This document shows, piece after piece, positions 1 to 7,178 of a stretch of 10,436 nucleotides of DNA. The notes beneath the pieces are model-generated. The model saw only the letters and a list, made by a program, of their open reading frames with translations, did not search any database and was not told the DNA's origin. Position numbers and translations under genes: made by a program. Position 1 is the first letter of the stretch. The number at the start of each line of letters is the position of its first letter. Source of the stretch: CAYLWW01 sp964387585 (GTDB lineage: Bacteria; Pseudomonadota; Alphaproteobacteria; Rickettsiales; Midichloriaceae); contig CAYLWW010000056.1 in NCBI GenBank assembly GCA_964387585.1, positions 1 to 10,436 on the forward strand, in the 5' to 3' direction.

Positions 1-1
1 T

Positions 2-49
2 GATGCTGTTTACTTTACATTACAAAAAATCACTAACTATATGTTGTAG
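2..49 (+). CDS. Possible 3' end of a truncated plus-strand gene
   Basis: Frame 2 is open from the window edge to a TAG at 47-49 and reads DAVYFTLQKITNYML, a plausible protein C-terminus. All three minus-strand frames across bases 1-60 contain stops, so a minus-strand gene here is unlikely. The strong terminator hairpin beginning at 65 lies just 15 bases after this stop, which fits a gene that converges with rpsT. Only 15 codons are visible, so the product cannot be named. Another plus-strand frame (from base 3) is also open but would run through the terminator, which makes it less likely. Confidence 0.25.
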   Translation, partial: DAVYFTLQKITNYML

Positions 50-64
50 ACTATACGAATCAAA

Positions 65-107
65 AAAAAATCTACAACAGAGTATTAATTTCAATTGTAG
101 ATTTTTT
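65..107. terminator. Bidirectional intrinsic terminator between rpsT and the left-edge gene
   Basis: A perfect 13-bp inverted repeat pairs AAAAAATCTACAA (65-77) with TTGTAGATTTTTT (95-107) around a 17-base loop. The arms carry an A-run on one side and a T-run on the other, so an RNA from either strand ends the hairpin in a run of U. Reading the minus strand, the U-run is nine long (bases 70-62). It lies about 130 bases after the rpsT stop and about 15 bases after a possible plus-strand stop at 49, and would serve both. The stem has only three G-C or C-G pairs, which is usual in such an AT-rich genome. Confidence 0.65.
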
Positions 108-151
108 AATTTAAATAAGAATGATAAATCAATATAATATTGACCTTTATA

Positions 152-172
152 TATCAGAGATGATCTCTGATA
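152..172. repeat. Compact 9-bp hairpin in the rpsT 3' region
   Basis: TATCAGAGA (152-160) and TCTCTGATA (164-172) are perfect inverted repeats with a 3-base loop. On the minus strand this lies 67 bases after the rpsT stop. No T-run follows on either strand, so it is not a standard intrinsic terminator. It could protect the rpsT 3' end from exonucleases, or be a protein-binding site. The function is inferred only. Confidence 0.5.
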
Positions 173-238
173 ACTATATCCTGAAACTTTTTACTTATAT
201 AATAAAAAAAGTGTGCTATATGATTTATTTATAATACG

Positions 239-529
239 TTACACATTCTTAAAAGAAGTGTAAGAGCTATCAATTGATTTAACTTTTTTAGCAAGATAAC
301 TTACTTTTCGAGAAGCAGTATTAAGTTTAAGAATTCCTTTTCCAACACTTTTCATAATTTCTGACTCTGCTACTCTAAAAGCTTGAATTGCGTTATCAAA
401 ATTACCTAAAGATACTTGAGAATCAACTTTTCTAATAAAAGTCTTAATCCTACTTCTTACTGAAGAGTTTAGCTTAGCCTTAATTGAAGATTTTTTATGC
501 TGTTTAATTGCCGATTTATGATTTGCCAT
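239..529 (-). CDS. rpsT: Small ribosomal subunit protein S20 (bS20)
   Basis: S20 is a primary 16S rRNA-binding protein that helps assemble the 30S subunit body. The 96-residue product has the family hallmarks: an MANHKSAIK start, a very Lys/Arg/Ser-rich helical N-terminal half, the segment SRIKTFIRKV (26-35), and the conserved KLNTASRKVS stretch near residues 68-77. The length is close to the usual 86-92, with a few extra C-terminal residues. The start is fixed by the conserved MANHKSA, although the upstream sequence is A-rich with no Shine-Dalgarno. It lies 138 bp downstream of rpsI on the same strand and could be read through from rplM-rpsI or use its own promoter near 633. In many bacteria S20 controls its own translation, and the leader here holds a strong palindrome (569-600). 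Confidence 0.96.
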   Translation of the reverse strand: MANHKSAIKQHKKSSIKAKLNSSVRSRIKTFIRKVDSQVSLGNFDNAIQAFRVAESEIMKSVGKGILKLNTASRKVSYLAKKVKSIDSSYTSFKNV

Positions 530-568
530 TTTTTTTTAATTCTAACAATTTTTATTTTATGATTAATT

Positions 569-600
569 TTTTGTTGGCCCTGAGAGCAAAGCCAACAAAA
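569..600. repeat. 10-bp palindrome in the rpsT leader
   Basis: TTTTGTTGGC (569-578) and GCCAACAAAA (591-600) are perfect inverted repeats around a 12-base loop. The arms have Ts first and As last on both strands, the reverse of an intrinsic terminator, and no U-run follows the stem. On the minus strand it lies about 40-70 bases upstream of the rpsT start, so it would form a hairpin in the 5' leader. A regulatory leader hairpin or an operator are both possible. The pairing is seen; its role is inferred. Confidence 0.55.
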
Positions 601-629
601 TAGATAGACTGTTACTATAAAGACAGTGA

Positions 630-657
630 TTGATTATACTACTAATAATATAATCAA
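630..657 (-). promoter_or_regulatory. Possible rpsT -10 region within an AT-only inverted repeat
   Basis: On the minus strand a perfect TATAAT hexamer occupies bases 638-633, about 100 bases upstream of the rpsT ATG. It sits within a 9-bp inverted repeat, TTGATTATA (630-638) with TATAATCAA (649-657), separated by 10 bases. No good -35 box stands at 16-18 bp, only T-rich sequence, so this is a weak promoter call. The same repeat lies just downstream of the rpsI stop and could instead be a 3'-end hairpin of that transcript. Confidence 0.25.
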
Positions 658-667
658 AAAAATCAAA

Positions 668-1093
668 TTATCTCTTAGAAAACTGGAATCTACGACGAGC
701 TTTTTTACGTCCGTACTTCTTACGTTCTACTTCCCTGCTATCACGAGTTAAAAACCCTTGCTGACGCAACAGAGTATGTAGGTCTGCATCAGCTATATTC
801 AAAGCTCTGCTAATACCATGTCTAACAGCTCCAGCTTGCCCAGAAAGTCCACTACCCTTAACTGTACAGAAAACATCATATTTTCCTGAAGTATTAGTAG
901 CAACAAAAGGCTGATTAACAACCATGCGCAAAGTGGGCCTAGCAAAATAAGTAGTTATGTCTCTATCGTTTACTAATATCTTGCCACTGCCCTTTGATAT
1001 CCACACTCTGGCCGAAGCTTCTTTCCTACGGCCAGTGCCATAATATTTTGCTTCGTTATGATTTTTTTTTGCTTTTACTATGGTAATAGTCAT
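668..1093 (-). CDS. rpsI: Small ribosomal subunit protein S9 (uS9)
   Basis: S9 belongs to the 30S head, and its basic C-terminal tail reaches the P-site tRNA. The 141-residue product shows GTGRRKEASARVW (19-31), the segment ARPTLRM with NQPF (51-63), the signature GSGLSGQAGAVRHGISRAL (80-98), and a C-terminus rich in Lys/Arg that ends in FQFSKR with the invariant terminal Arg. About 15 extra residues precede the core, as in other Rickettsiales S9 proteins. It follows rplM on the same strand after 116 bp, the widespread rplM-rpsI order, and probably shares the promoter at 1743-1771. The spacer holds a 9-bp inverted repeat at the rplM stop. The nearest Shine-Dalgarno-like AGGAA (1117-1113) is about 19 bases from the ATG, so the start is leader-weak. 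Confidence 0.97.
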   Translation of the reverse strand: MTITIVKAKKNHNEAKYYGTGRRKEASARVWISKGSGKILVNDRDITTYFARPTLRMVVNQPFVATNTSGKYDVFCTVKGSGLSGQAGAVRHGISRALNIADADLHTLLRQQGFLTRDSREVERKKYGRKKARRRFQFSKR

Positions 1094-1191
1094 TGATAAT
1101 TCTTATTTATTATTCCTGTTTAAATTTTTTTTAAGCTCTATTTATAACTTATATCATATCTAAAGTTTTCTGGATATGAATGATAAGCAAA

Positions 1192-1218
1192 AATTCTTAA
1201 GTTATTCTTTTAAGAATT
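1192..1218 (-). repeat. 9-bp inverted repeat over the rplM stop codon
   Basis: AATTCTTAA (1192-1200) and TTAAGAATT (1210-1218) pair perfectly around a 9-base loop, and the right arm contains the rplM stop (1212-1210). Read on the minus strand, the stem leads into a short U-run (TTTTTGC). That makes it a possible weak terminator or attenuator between rplM and rpsI, or an mRNA-end stabiliser. The stem has only one G-C pair, so the hairpin is weak, and readthrough into rpsI would be expected. Confidence 0.35.
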
Positions 1219-1704
1219 GTGTAGAACTTTATTCTCTTCATGTAACTTTGGTAAACAAATTTGTAACACTTCAGGCTGCTGTCCTTGATGCGGATGGACT
1301 TCACCAGCATAAACATGCAGCCCTTTCATCTGAAGACGAGCTAAAGGACTTTCCTTCGGCATCATCCTTTCTATTGCTTTTATTATTAGCCTTTCAGGAA
1401 AACGACCGCCTAATATATCTTTCCATTTTCTTTCCTTTATTCCTCCTGGATAACCAGTATGCCAGTAGAATACTTCTTGCTCTAATTTTTTTCCTGTAGT
1501 TTTAATTTTTTCAGCATTAATTATTACTATATTATCTCCACAATTTATATATGGAGTATAGTAAGCTTTATGCTTACCACGAAGCAAAATAGCCACCCTT
1601 GACGCTAAACGCCCTAAGGTTAAGTCTTTTGCGTCTATTAGCCACCACTTCTTTTTAACGGTTGATGGAGTAGCTAAAAAAGTACCTGCTGTATAAGATG
1701 CCAT
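1210..1704 (-). CDS. rplM: Large ribosomal subunit protein L13 (uL13)
   Basis: L13 is an early-assembling 50S protein that binds 23S rRNA. The 164-residue product has the family core: KKKWWLIDAKDLTLGRLAS (17-35), HKAYYTPYINCGDNIVIINA (45-64), YWHTGYPGGIKER (80-92), and VYAGEVHPHQGQQPEVL (131-147). It is about 20 residues longer than the E. coli protein, with a short extra N-terminus before the Trp-Trp segment and a C-terminal tail after HPHQGQQPE. The ATG at 1704 is the only good start in front of the conserved core. A consensus-like promoter lies 39-67 bases upstream (1743-1771). It stands first in rplM-rpsI, with rpsT farther downstream. The plus-strand open frame over the same bases is a shadow. 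Confidence 0.97.
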   Translation of the reverse strand: MASYTAGTFLATPSTVKKKWWLIDAKDLTLGRLASRVAILLRGKHKAYYTPYINCGDNIVIINAEKIKTTGKKLEQEVFYWHTGYPGGIKERKWKDILGGRFPERLIIKAIERMMPKESPLARLQMKGLHVYAGEVHPHQGQQPEVLQICLPKLHEENKVLHNS

Positions 1705-1742
1705 TACACTATCATTCTTTAGTATTTTTTATTAATCTGCTA

Positions 1743-1771
1743 ATTATCACTAGGTCAGCATAGCTTGTCAA
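1743..1771 (-). promoter_or_regulatory. Sigma70-type promoter for rplM-rpsI
   Basis: Reading the minus strand, a perfect -35 TTGACA (1771-1766) is followed after exactly 17 bp by GATAAT (1748-1743), a five-of-six match to the -10 consensus. The rplM ATG at 1704 would leave a leader of about 30 bases. This is the best promoter in the window. The -35 box lies inside the 13-base palindrome AGCTTGTCAAGCT (1762-1774), so a dimeric regulator could overlap it. No terminator is seen after nuoN, so readthrough from the nuo genes may add to expression. Confidence 0.7.
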
Positions 1772-1805
1772 GCTCATTTATAAAAAAGATAAAAATTTAC
1801 TTAAT

Positions 1806-3248
1806 CTACAATGAATAAATAATAGCAAAAAACGTATTTAATAAAGCTCCAGCACCTAAAATTAGACGCAAAATTACTGAAGTTTTTATATGCTCCGCAT
1901 TAATTATTGTTTGCTGATTAGTAAAATACATTGCTTTTATAATACGTAAATAATAGTAACTACTAATTACAGTTATAATAACCCCTAAGATAGCTAAATA
2001 ATAAAATCCACTTTCTATAGCAATATATAATATACGCAACTTAGCAAAAAAACCTGCGAAAGGAGGAATACCAGCCATAGATAACATTAATATGGAAATA
2101 GATAAAGCTAAAATAGGATTTCTTTTAGCAATGCCAGTTAAATCTTCTAAAGATATATTTTCTTTTTGACTTTCTAAAATTAGCAAAGATGCAAACATAG
2201 GTAATGTCATCATTACGTAAATAGTTATGTAATTTAACATTGATAGAGTTGAGTAATACAATTCTTTTGTCACAACAGCTAAAAGGATGAAACCAATATG
2301 ATTAATAGCACTATAAGCTAAAAGCCTTTTTATATCACTTTGTGCTATAGCAGCTAAACTACCTACTATCATAGATAGTGCTGATATCACTATGATTATT
2401 TGGTAGGTTTGAGGTATCATCACATAAAACACCTCATAAAATAACTTAATAAATATACCTAATCCAGCTATTTTACTTATGGTAGCTATAATCGAAGTTA
2501 TAATAGTATGGGAACCTTGATATACATCTGGAGCCCAAGCATGAAAAGGTACAGCAGCTAATTTAAAACAAGATGATAATAAAATAATGATTACCATTAA
2601 CCCAGGTAATATGGTAGAAAAACCATTGTTATTATTGCTAATATCAGTAAGATATTGTGCTATCCCTATAAAACTTATATTCCCAGAAAAAACATATAAT
2701 AAAGAAGAACCAAATAGATAAATACAAGATGCTATAGTGCCTAAAATAAAATACTTTAATGCTGCTTCAGAAGAAATTTCATTCCTATAATCCATGGCAA
2801 CACAAACGTAAATTGCTAGAGCACTCAATTCAATAGCCAAATACATAGTTAATAAGTCATTACTTATTAATACTAAAGACATTCCAGCTAAAGCAAATAA
2901 AACAATAGATATGATTTCATACTTCAAAAATGACTTTGGCTTATTTATAGTAGCAAACATCAAAACACATATACTACCAACACTTAATAATAGTATACGT
3001 AAATAAGAAGAAATATCACTAAAACTAATAGCCCCACTCCAGTAAGTTAAGTATTTAGGAGTAAACCGATCTATAAAAGAAATAGAAAATATTACTGAAA
3101 TAATTAATATGAAAGCAAAATAAGCAAAGTAACTAGTTTTTACTCTGTTTTCAGCTAGCATTCCTATAATTAAAATAAGAATACCACCAATAACTAAGCA
3201 TAACTCAGGGAATAATGCAACTAGCCCATCAATGATTTCGTTATTCAT
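1806..3248 (-). CDS. nuoN: NADH-quinone oxidoreductase subunit N (complex I membrane arm)
   Basis: NuoN is an antiporter-like proton-channel subunit of complex I in the inner membrane. The 480-residue product is almost all hydrophobic helices (about 14), as expected for the family. Key charged residues are visible: Glu140 in MYLAIELSALAIYV, Lys229 in CFKLAAVPFHAW, His236, Asp241 in the WAPDVYQG motif, and Lys259 in the next helix, plus the late discontinuous-helix region with AGIPPFAGFFAK. It is the last gene of nuoJKLMN, 81 bp after nuoM, and has a clear Shine-Dalgarno AGGAG at 3264-3260, which supports the ATG at 3248. Length matches the family (about 460-485). No terminator is seen before rplM. 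Confidence 0.97.
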   Translation of the reverse strand: MNNEIIDGLVALFPELCLVIGGILILIIGMLAENRVKTSYFAYFAFILIISVIFSISFIDRFTPKYLTYWSGAISFSDISSYLRILLLSVGSICVLMFATINKPKSFLKYEIISIVLFALAGMSLVLISNDLLTMYLAIELSALAIYVCVAMDYRNEISSEAALKYFILGTIASCIYLFGSSLLYVFSGNISFIGIAQYLTDISNNNNGFSTILPGLMVIIILLSSCFKLAAVPFHAWAPDVYQGSHTIITSIIATISKIAGLGIFIKLFYEVFYVMIPQTYQIIIVISALSMIVGSLAAIAQSDIKRLLAYSAINHIGFILLAVVTKELYYSTLSMLNYITIYVMMTLPMFASLLILESQKENISLEDLTGIAKRNPILALSISILMLSMAGIPPFAGFFAKLRILYIAIESGFYYLAILGVIITVISSYYYLRIIKAMYFTNQQTIINAEHIKTSVILRLILGAGALLNTFFAIIYSL

Positions 3249-3259
3249 ATAATACTATT

Positions 3260-3264
3260 CTCCT
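3260..3264 (-). promoter_or_regulatory. Shine-Dalgarno site of nuoN
   Basis: On the minus strand TAGGAGAA places AGGAG 11 bases ahead of the nuoN ATG (3248). It is one of only a few recognisable ribosome-binding sites in the window and suggests that nuoN re-initiates on its own after the 81-bp gap from nuoM. Confidence 0.6.
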
Positions 3265-3300
3265 AGGTAATTTTCTTTTGAATTAATAAAATTTTGATAA

Positions 3301-3324
3301 TACAATTACTTATTAATAATTGTA
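3301..3324. repeat. 8-bp inverted repeat in the nuoM-nuoN gap
   Basis: TACAATTA (3301-3308) and TAATTGTA (3317-3324) are perfect inverted repeats with an 8-base loop, starting 6 bases after the nuoM stop on the minus strand. The stem has a single G-C pair and no proper U-run follows. It may be a weak intercistronic hairpin. Confidence 0.3.
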
Positions 3325-3329
3325 GATAT

Positions 3330-4811
3330 CTATAAGGTTAAGTTCGTTAATAGGAGCTTTACTGCAACTTTAGTATAATTAGTGATAATACTTGGATATA
3401 AACCAAATAATAACACTAAAAATCCTAGAGAAATAAATGCTAAACGCTCAACCAAAACTAAATCGTTAATATTAGCTAAGTTAGGGCTCAATTTATTAAA
3501 CATAATCCTAGCGTATAACCATAACATATAAGCAGCACCTAGTACCATGCCTAAAGCAGCAGCAATGCCGTAAAATAGTTCTACTTCAAAAAGCGACATT
3601 AATATTACAAATTCGCCAACAAAACCTGAAGTTCCAGGTAAAGCCACAGAGCCTAATGTAAATACCATTAACCAAAAAGCAAAAACTGGCATCTTCTCAG
3701 TTAAGCCACTGTAAAATGATATTTCTTTGGTATGCATACGATTATACAAGACTCCAACACCTATAAATAAAGCTGAAGAAATCAAACCATGGCTAATCAT
3801 TTGTATAATAGCTCCCTCGATACCATTATTACTTAAAGTAAAAATACCAGCAGTAACATACCCCATATGAGCAACTGATGAATAAGCTATCATTTTTTTC
3901 ATATCACTTTGCATTAAAGCGACTAAGGAAGCATATAATATAGCTATGATGCTTAAAATTATCACAAAAGATGAATAATACCTAGAAACTTCAGGAAAAA
4001 TAGGTAGTAGTACTCTTATAAACCCATAACCACCTATCTTTAGTAAAATACCAGCTAAAATTACCGAACCAGCAGTAGGAGCTTGAACGTGAGCATCTGG
4101 TAACCAAGTATGAAATGGAAACATCGGTATTTTAACAGCAAACGCTAAAAAGAAACCAAACCAAAGAAGATGATCTGTTATGGATAAATTTGGTAAATAC
4201 GAACTCTTAATTTGAGATAACTCTACTATATCAGCAGTGTTAGTAGCTAGTATTATAAACAATATAGCTAGTAACATAAATACAGAACCAAATAAAGTAT
4301 ATATGAAGAACTTTAATGAAGCATATACTCTATTTTCACCACCCCAAATACCTATTATAAAAAACATAGGTATCAAAACAGCTTCAAAAAATATGTAAAA
4401 TATAACTAAATCTAATATACAAAATACTCCAACAACTAACCCTTCTAATAACAAAAATAAGCTGTAATACAAAACCTTTTGTTCTTTTATAGAATCCCAA
4501 CTGATAGCTATACATATAGGAATCAATATAGTAGTAAGTAAAACAAAAAATATTGATAATCCATCTACCCCTACTTTATATCCAATAGAGAGGAATTGAC
4601 CTAATTTATATGATTCAACAAATTGCATATTCGCAATACTCGAATCAAATTGATACCATAAGGAAAAAGCTATAGCTAATTCTATAATCGAAAATGCCAT
4701 AGCTAAGTAAGGTATAATACAACCTAACCTCAAAGATTTAGGCAAAGCAGCAATTAAAAAACAAAATAATGCTGCTACTAAAGGGAAAAATATTAAAGTG
4801 CTTAATAACAT
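3330..4811 (-). CDS. nuoM: NADH-quinone oxidoreductase subunit M (complex I membrane arm)
   Basis: NuoM is one of the three antiporter-like proton channels of complex I. The 493-residue, 14-helix product shows the family's functional residues: Glu143 in IFYIFFEAVLIPMF, Lys227 and His234 in AVKIPMFPFHTWLPDAH, His241, and Lys258 in GILLKIGGYG. The motif SHGLISSALFIGVGVLYNR is also present, with the late segment ALPGTSGFVGEF. Its length is normal (about 490-510). It lies 46 bp downstream of nuoL and 81 bp upstream of nuoN on the same strand. No clear Shine-Dalgarno precedes the ATG at 4811; the start is chosen because the first helix, MLLSTLIFFPLVAALF, matches the usual NuoM N-terminus. Confidence 0.97.
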   Translation of the reverse strand: MLLSTLIFFPLVAALFCFLIAALPKSLRLGCIIPYLAMAFSIIELAIAFSLWYQFDSSIANMQFVESYKLGQFLSIGYKVGVDGLSIFFVLLTTILIPICIAISWDSIKEQKVLYYSLFLLLEGLVVGVFCILDLVIFYIFFEAVLIPMFFIIGIWGGENRVYASLKFFIYTLFGSVFMLLAILFIILATNTADIVELSQIKSSYLPNLSITDHLLWFGFFLAFAVKIPMFPFHTWLPDAHVQAPTAGSVILAGILLKIGGYGFIRVLLPIFPEVSRYYSSFVIILSIIAILYASLVALMQSDMKKMIAYSSVAHMGYVTAGIFTLSNNGIEGAIIQMISHGLISSALFIGVGVLYNRMHTKEISFYSGLTEKMPVFAFWLMVFTLGSVALPGTSGFVGEFVILMSLFEVELFYGIAAALGMVLGAAYMLWLYARIMFNKLSPNLANINDLVLVERLAFISLGFLVLLFGLYPSIITNYTKVAVKLLLTNLTL

Positions 4812-4857
4812 ACTAATATTAGCTCATTTTTATTTTTTATCAGGAGAGCCATAACTC

Positions 4858-6807
4858 TTATACAATATAGAACATACATAACATTACTATAACACCTAAC
4901 ACCATAGCTAAAGCGTAATGATAAACATATCCTGTATGCAAACAACTAGCAAAATTAGAAACTCGTTTAGTTATTAACGCTAATCCATTAGGAATACCAT
5001 CAATAAAATTTTTATCCATTTTAATAGATAAAAATTTACTTAAGGATTTAGTAAGATTGACTAAACAACCATATAACTCATCAAAATAAAATTTCTTTAT
5101 TAAAACATTACGTAGTCTATAAATTGTAATAGTAATCTTCTTAACCCAATTTTCTCTATACATAAATAATAAGTATGCTAGAAAGATACCTAAACCTCCA
5201 GCTATACTTGGCATTATAGCAATTATATTAGGAACATTATGAGCATCATTAATCGCATTATGATCTGCTAATACAAAGATAGAACTTCGCCAAAAATCTA
5301 CCCCTTCCAACATTCCAATTCTTTCTCCAAAAATACCAGAAAATATAGCACCTATTGATAAGATGATTAATGGTATTTTCATTGATAATGGAGCTTCATG
5401 TATATGAGAAATAGTATGACGATCTAATCTCGTCTTTCCATTAAAAGCCATAATAATCAATTTCCAAGAATAAAATGCTGTCATTGATGCAACTAATACG
5501 CCTACGACATAAGCGATAATCCCTAGATTATTACCAGCAGCAAAAGCAGATTCTAAAATAATATCTTTAGAGAAAAATCCAGCAAATGGAAATACACCCG
5601 CTAACGCTAAAGATCCTATCAACATTACAGAATAAGTAAATGGAATTTTTCTATAAATGCCGCCCATTTTTTTTAAATCTTGCTCTCCATTTAAAGCATG
5701 TATTACACTACCCGCTCCTAAAAAAAGCAATGCTTTGAAAAAAGCATGGGTAAATAAATGAAAAATCGCAGCAGCGTAAGCTGAAACTCCGCAAGCAAAG
5801 AACATATAGCCTAGTTGGCTACAAGTCGAATACGCTATGACTTTTTTAATATCATCTTGAACTAATGCGACACTAGCACCAAATAAACAAGTCAAAGCTC
5901 CTATCACTACCATAACATCTAAAACCGGCTTAGCATGCTCAAACAATGGCGAACAACGAGCCACTAAAAATACCCCAGCAGTAACCATAGTGGCCGCATG
6001 AATTAAAGCCGAAACAGGAGTTGGCCCCTCCATAGCATCAGGTAACCATACATGCAGACCTAATTGAGCTGACTTTCCCATACAACCTATAAACAAAAAC
6101 GAGCAAATCCATACAATAGCTGAATATTCATGCCCTAATATATTAAATTTATCATTTAAATGTAGAGGAGTTTTATCGAATACTTCTAAAAATCCAACGC
6201 TATTAAAAACAATAGCTATCGAAAATATAGCTATTGCCAAGCCTATATCACCAACACGATTTACTAAAAATGCCTTAATTGCAGCTGCATTAGCAGAAGG
6301 CCGTTCAAACCAAAATCCGATTAAAAGATAAGAACTCAAACCTACACCTTCCCAACCAAAAAATAACTGTATAAAGTTATCAGAAATTATTAACGTTAGC
6401 ATGAAAAATGTGAATAATGATAAATAACTCATAAATCTCTGCACACTCTTATCCTCCGACATATAGCCAATAGAAAAAATGTGCACTAAAGCCGAAACAT
6501 TAAGAACTACAACTAGCATTATTGCTGATAATACATCAACATATATCCCGAATTTAGCAGATAAATCCTGAAAATTAAACCATTGCCAAAGCTCTAAATG
6601 AATAACTTGGTTATTACCATTTATAACCAAATCAATGAATATATAATTAGCAAATATAGCTGCTAAACCAACACAACCACAACTAATCAAATATGCTAAT
6701 ATTCTTGGCATGCGAAGAAATGAACCTATTATTATCGATGATAATAACGGTAACGCAATAGTCAGCAAAACTAAAAATTGTATGGAAAATAGAGTTTCTC
6801 CTAGCAT
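4858..6807 (-). CDS. nuoL: NADH-quinone oxidoreductase subunit L (complex I membrane arm)
   Basis: NuoL is the distal proton-channel subunit of complex I, with a long lateral helix that runs along the membrane arm. The 649-residue product has Glu153 in FFGWEGVGLSSYLLIGFW, Asp187 in LVNRVGDIG, Lys245 in MGKSAQLGLHVWLPDAMEG, His270 in SALIHAATMVTAG, and the THAFFKALLFLGAGSVIH segment. The C-terminal third carries the extra helices expected of NuoL rather than NuoM or NuoN, including an FYFDELYG motif near residue 578 seen in many NuoL proteins. Length is slightly above the E. coli protein (613) and typical of alphaproteobacteria. A good Shine-Dalgarno AGGAAA (6819-6814), 6 bases before the ATG, supports the start at 6807. 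It follows nuoK by 29 bp. Confidence 0.97.
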   Translation of the reverse strand: MLGETLFSIQFLVLLTIALPLLSSIIIGSFLRMPRILAYLISCGCVGLAAIFANYIFIDLVINGNNQVIHLELWQWFNFQDLSAKFGIYVDVLSAIMLVVVLNVSALVHIFSIGYMSEDKSVQRFMSYLSLFTFFMLTLIISDNFIQLFFGWEGVGLSSYLLIGFWFERPSANAAAIKAFLVNRVGDIGLAIAIFSIAIVFNSVGFLEVFDKTPLHLNDKFNILGHEYSAIVWICSFLFIGCMGKSAQLGLHVWLPDAMEGPTPVSALIHAATMVTAGVFLVARCSPLFEHAKPVLDVMVVIGALTCLFGASVALVQDDIKKVIAYSTCSQLGYMFFACGVSAYAAAIFHLFTHAFFKALLFLGAGSVIHALNGEQDLKKMGGIYRKIPFTYSVMLIGSLALAGVFPFAGFFSKDIILESAFAAGNNLGIIAYVVGVLVASMTAFYSWKLIIMAFNGKTRLDRHTISHIHEAPLSMKIPLIILSIGAIFSGIFGERIGMLEGVDFWRSSIFVLADHNAINDAHNVPNIIAIMPSIAGGLGIFLAYLLFMYRENWVKKITITIYRLRNVLIKKFYFDELYGCLVNLTKSLSKFLSIKMDKNFIDGIPNGLALITKRVSNFASCLHTGYVYHYALAMVLGVIVMLCMFYIV

Positions 6808-6813
6808 ATAATA

Positions 6814-6819
6814 TTTCCT
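6814..6819 (-). promoter_or_regulatory. Shine-Dalgarno site of nuoL
   Basis: On the minus strand AGGAAA lies 6 bases in front of the nuoL ATG (6807), inside the 29-bp gap after the nuoK stop. It fixes the start codon and marks independent initiation within the operon. Confidence 0.6.
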
Positions 6820-6836
6820 ATAGTTAATACCAATAA

Positions 6837-7178
6837 TTACCCGCGCAACTTATTCAATTTTGCCACATCTATGTTAGATCGATTACGAAAATAAACTATT
6901 AAAATAGCTAAACCTATTGCTGCTTCAGCAGCAGCAACAGTTAAAATAAAAATTACAAAAATTTGCCCAGTAATATTATTCAAAAATACAGAAGAAGCCA
7001 CTAAATTTATGCTAATAGAAAGCAACATCAACTCTATTGACAGCATAATATTGATTATATTATTTCTATTAATCAATATACCCGATATACCTATTATAAA
7101 TAATAAGGTAGATAGAATTATATAATGAATAATACCTATCGGTGAATCCAATAAAAGTCCGGCAAACTCATTTATCAT
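6837..7178 (-). CDS. nuoK: NADH-quinone oxidoreductase subunit K (complex I membrane arm)
   Basis: NuoK is a small three-helix subunit that relays protons between the quinone-proximal part of complex I and its antiporter-like subunits. The 113-residue product has the two essential membrane glutamates: Glu49 in NIMLSIELMLL and Glu85 in LTVAAAEAAIGLAIL. Their spacing (36 residues) equals that of E. coli Glu36 and Glu72. The C-terminus YFRNRSNIDVAKLNKLRG is typical of alphaproteobacterial NuoK. About 13 residues precede the usual start near HYIILS. The ATG at 7178 is chosen because it overlaps the nuoJ stop in an ATGA arrangement, a classic sign of translational coupling. Confidence 0.96.
   Translation of the reverse strand: MINEFAGLLLDSPIGIIHYIILSTLLFIIGISGILINRNNIINIMLSIELMLLSISINLVASSVFLNNITGQIFVIFILTVAAAEAAIGLAILIVYFRNRSNIDVAKLNKLRG

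Noticed and set aside
3..137. Second plus-strand open frame starting at base 3
   Set aside because: It runs straight through the terminator hairpin and its T-run, its composition is poor in typical coding residues, and the shorter frame ending at 49 fits the terminator position better.
569..600. Palindrome considered as an intrinsic terminator of rpsI
   Set aside because: Neither strand has a U-run after the stem; the T and A runs are in the reverse order, and it lies closer to rpsT than to the rpsI stop.
1176..1499. Plus-strand open frame of 107 codons
   Set aside because: It lies wholly opposite rplM and its flanking spacer, has no family resemblance and no Shine-Dalgarno; it is the antisense shadow of a highly conserved gene.
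6837..7178. Extra N-terminal residues of nuoK considered as a wrong start
   Set aside because: The ATG overlaps the nuoJ stop in an ATGA arrangement, and no alternative ATG occurs before the conserved HYIILS segment.
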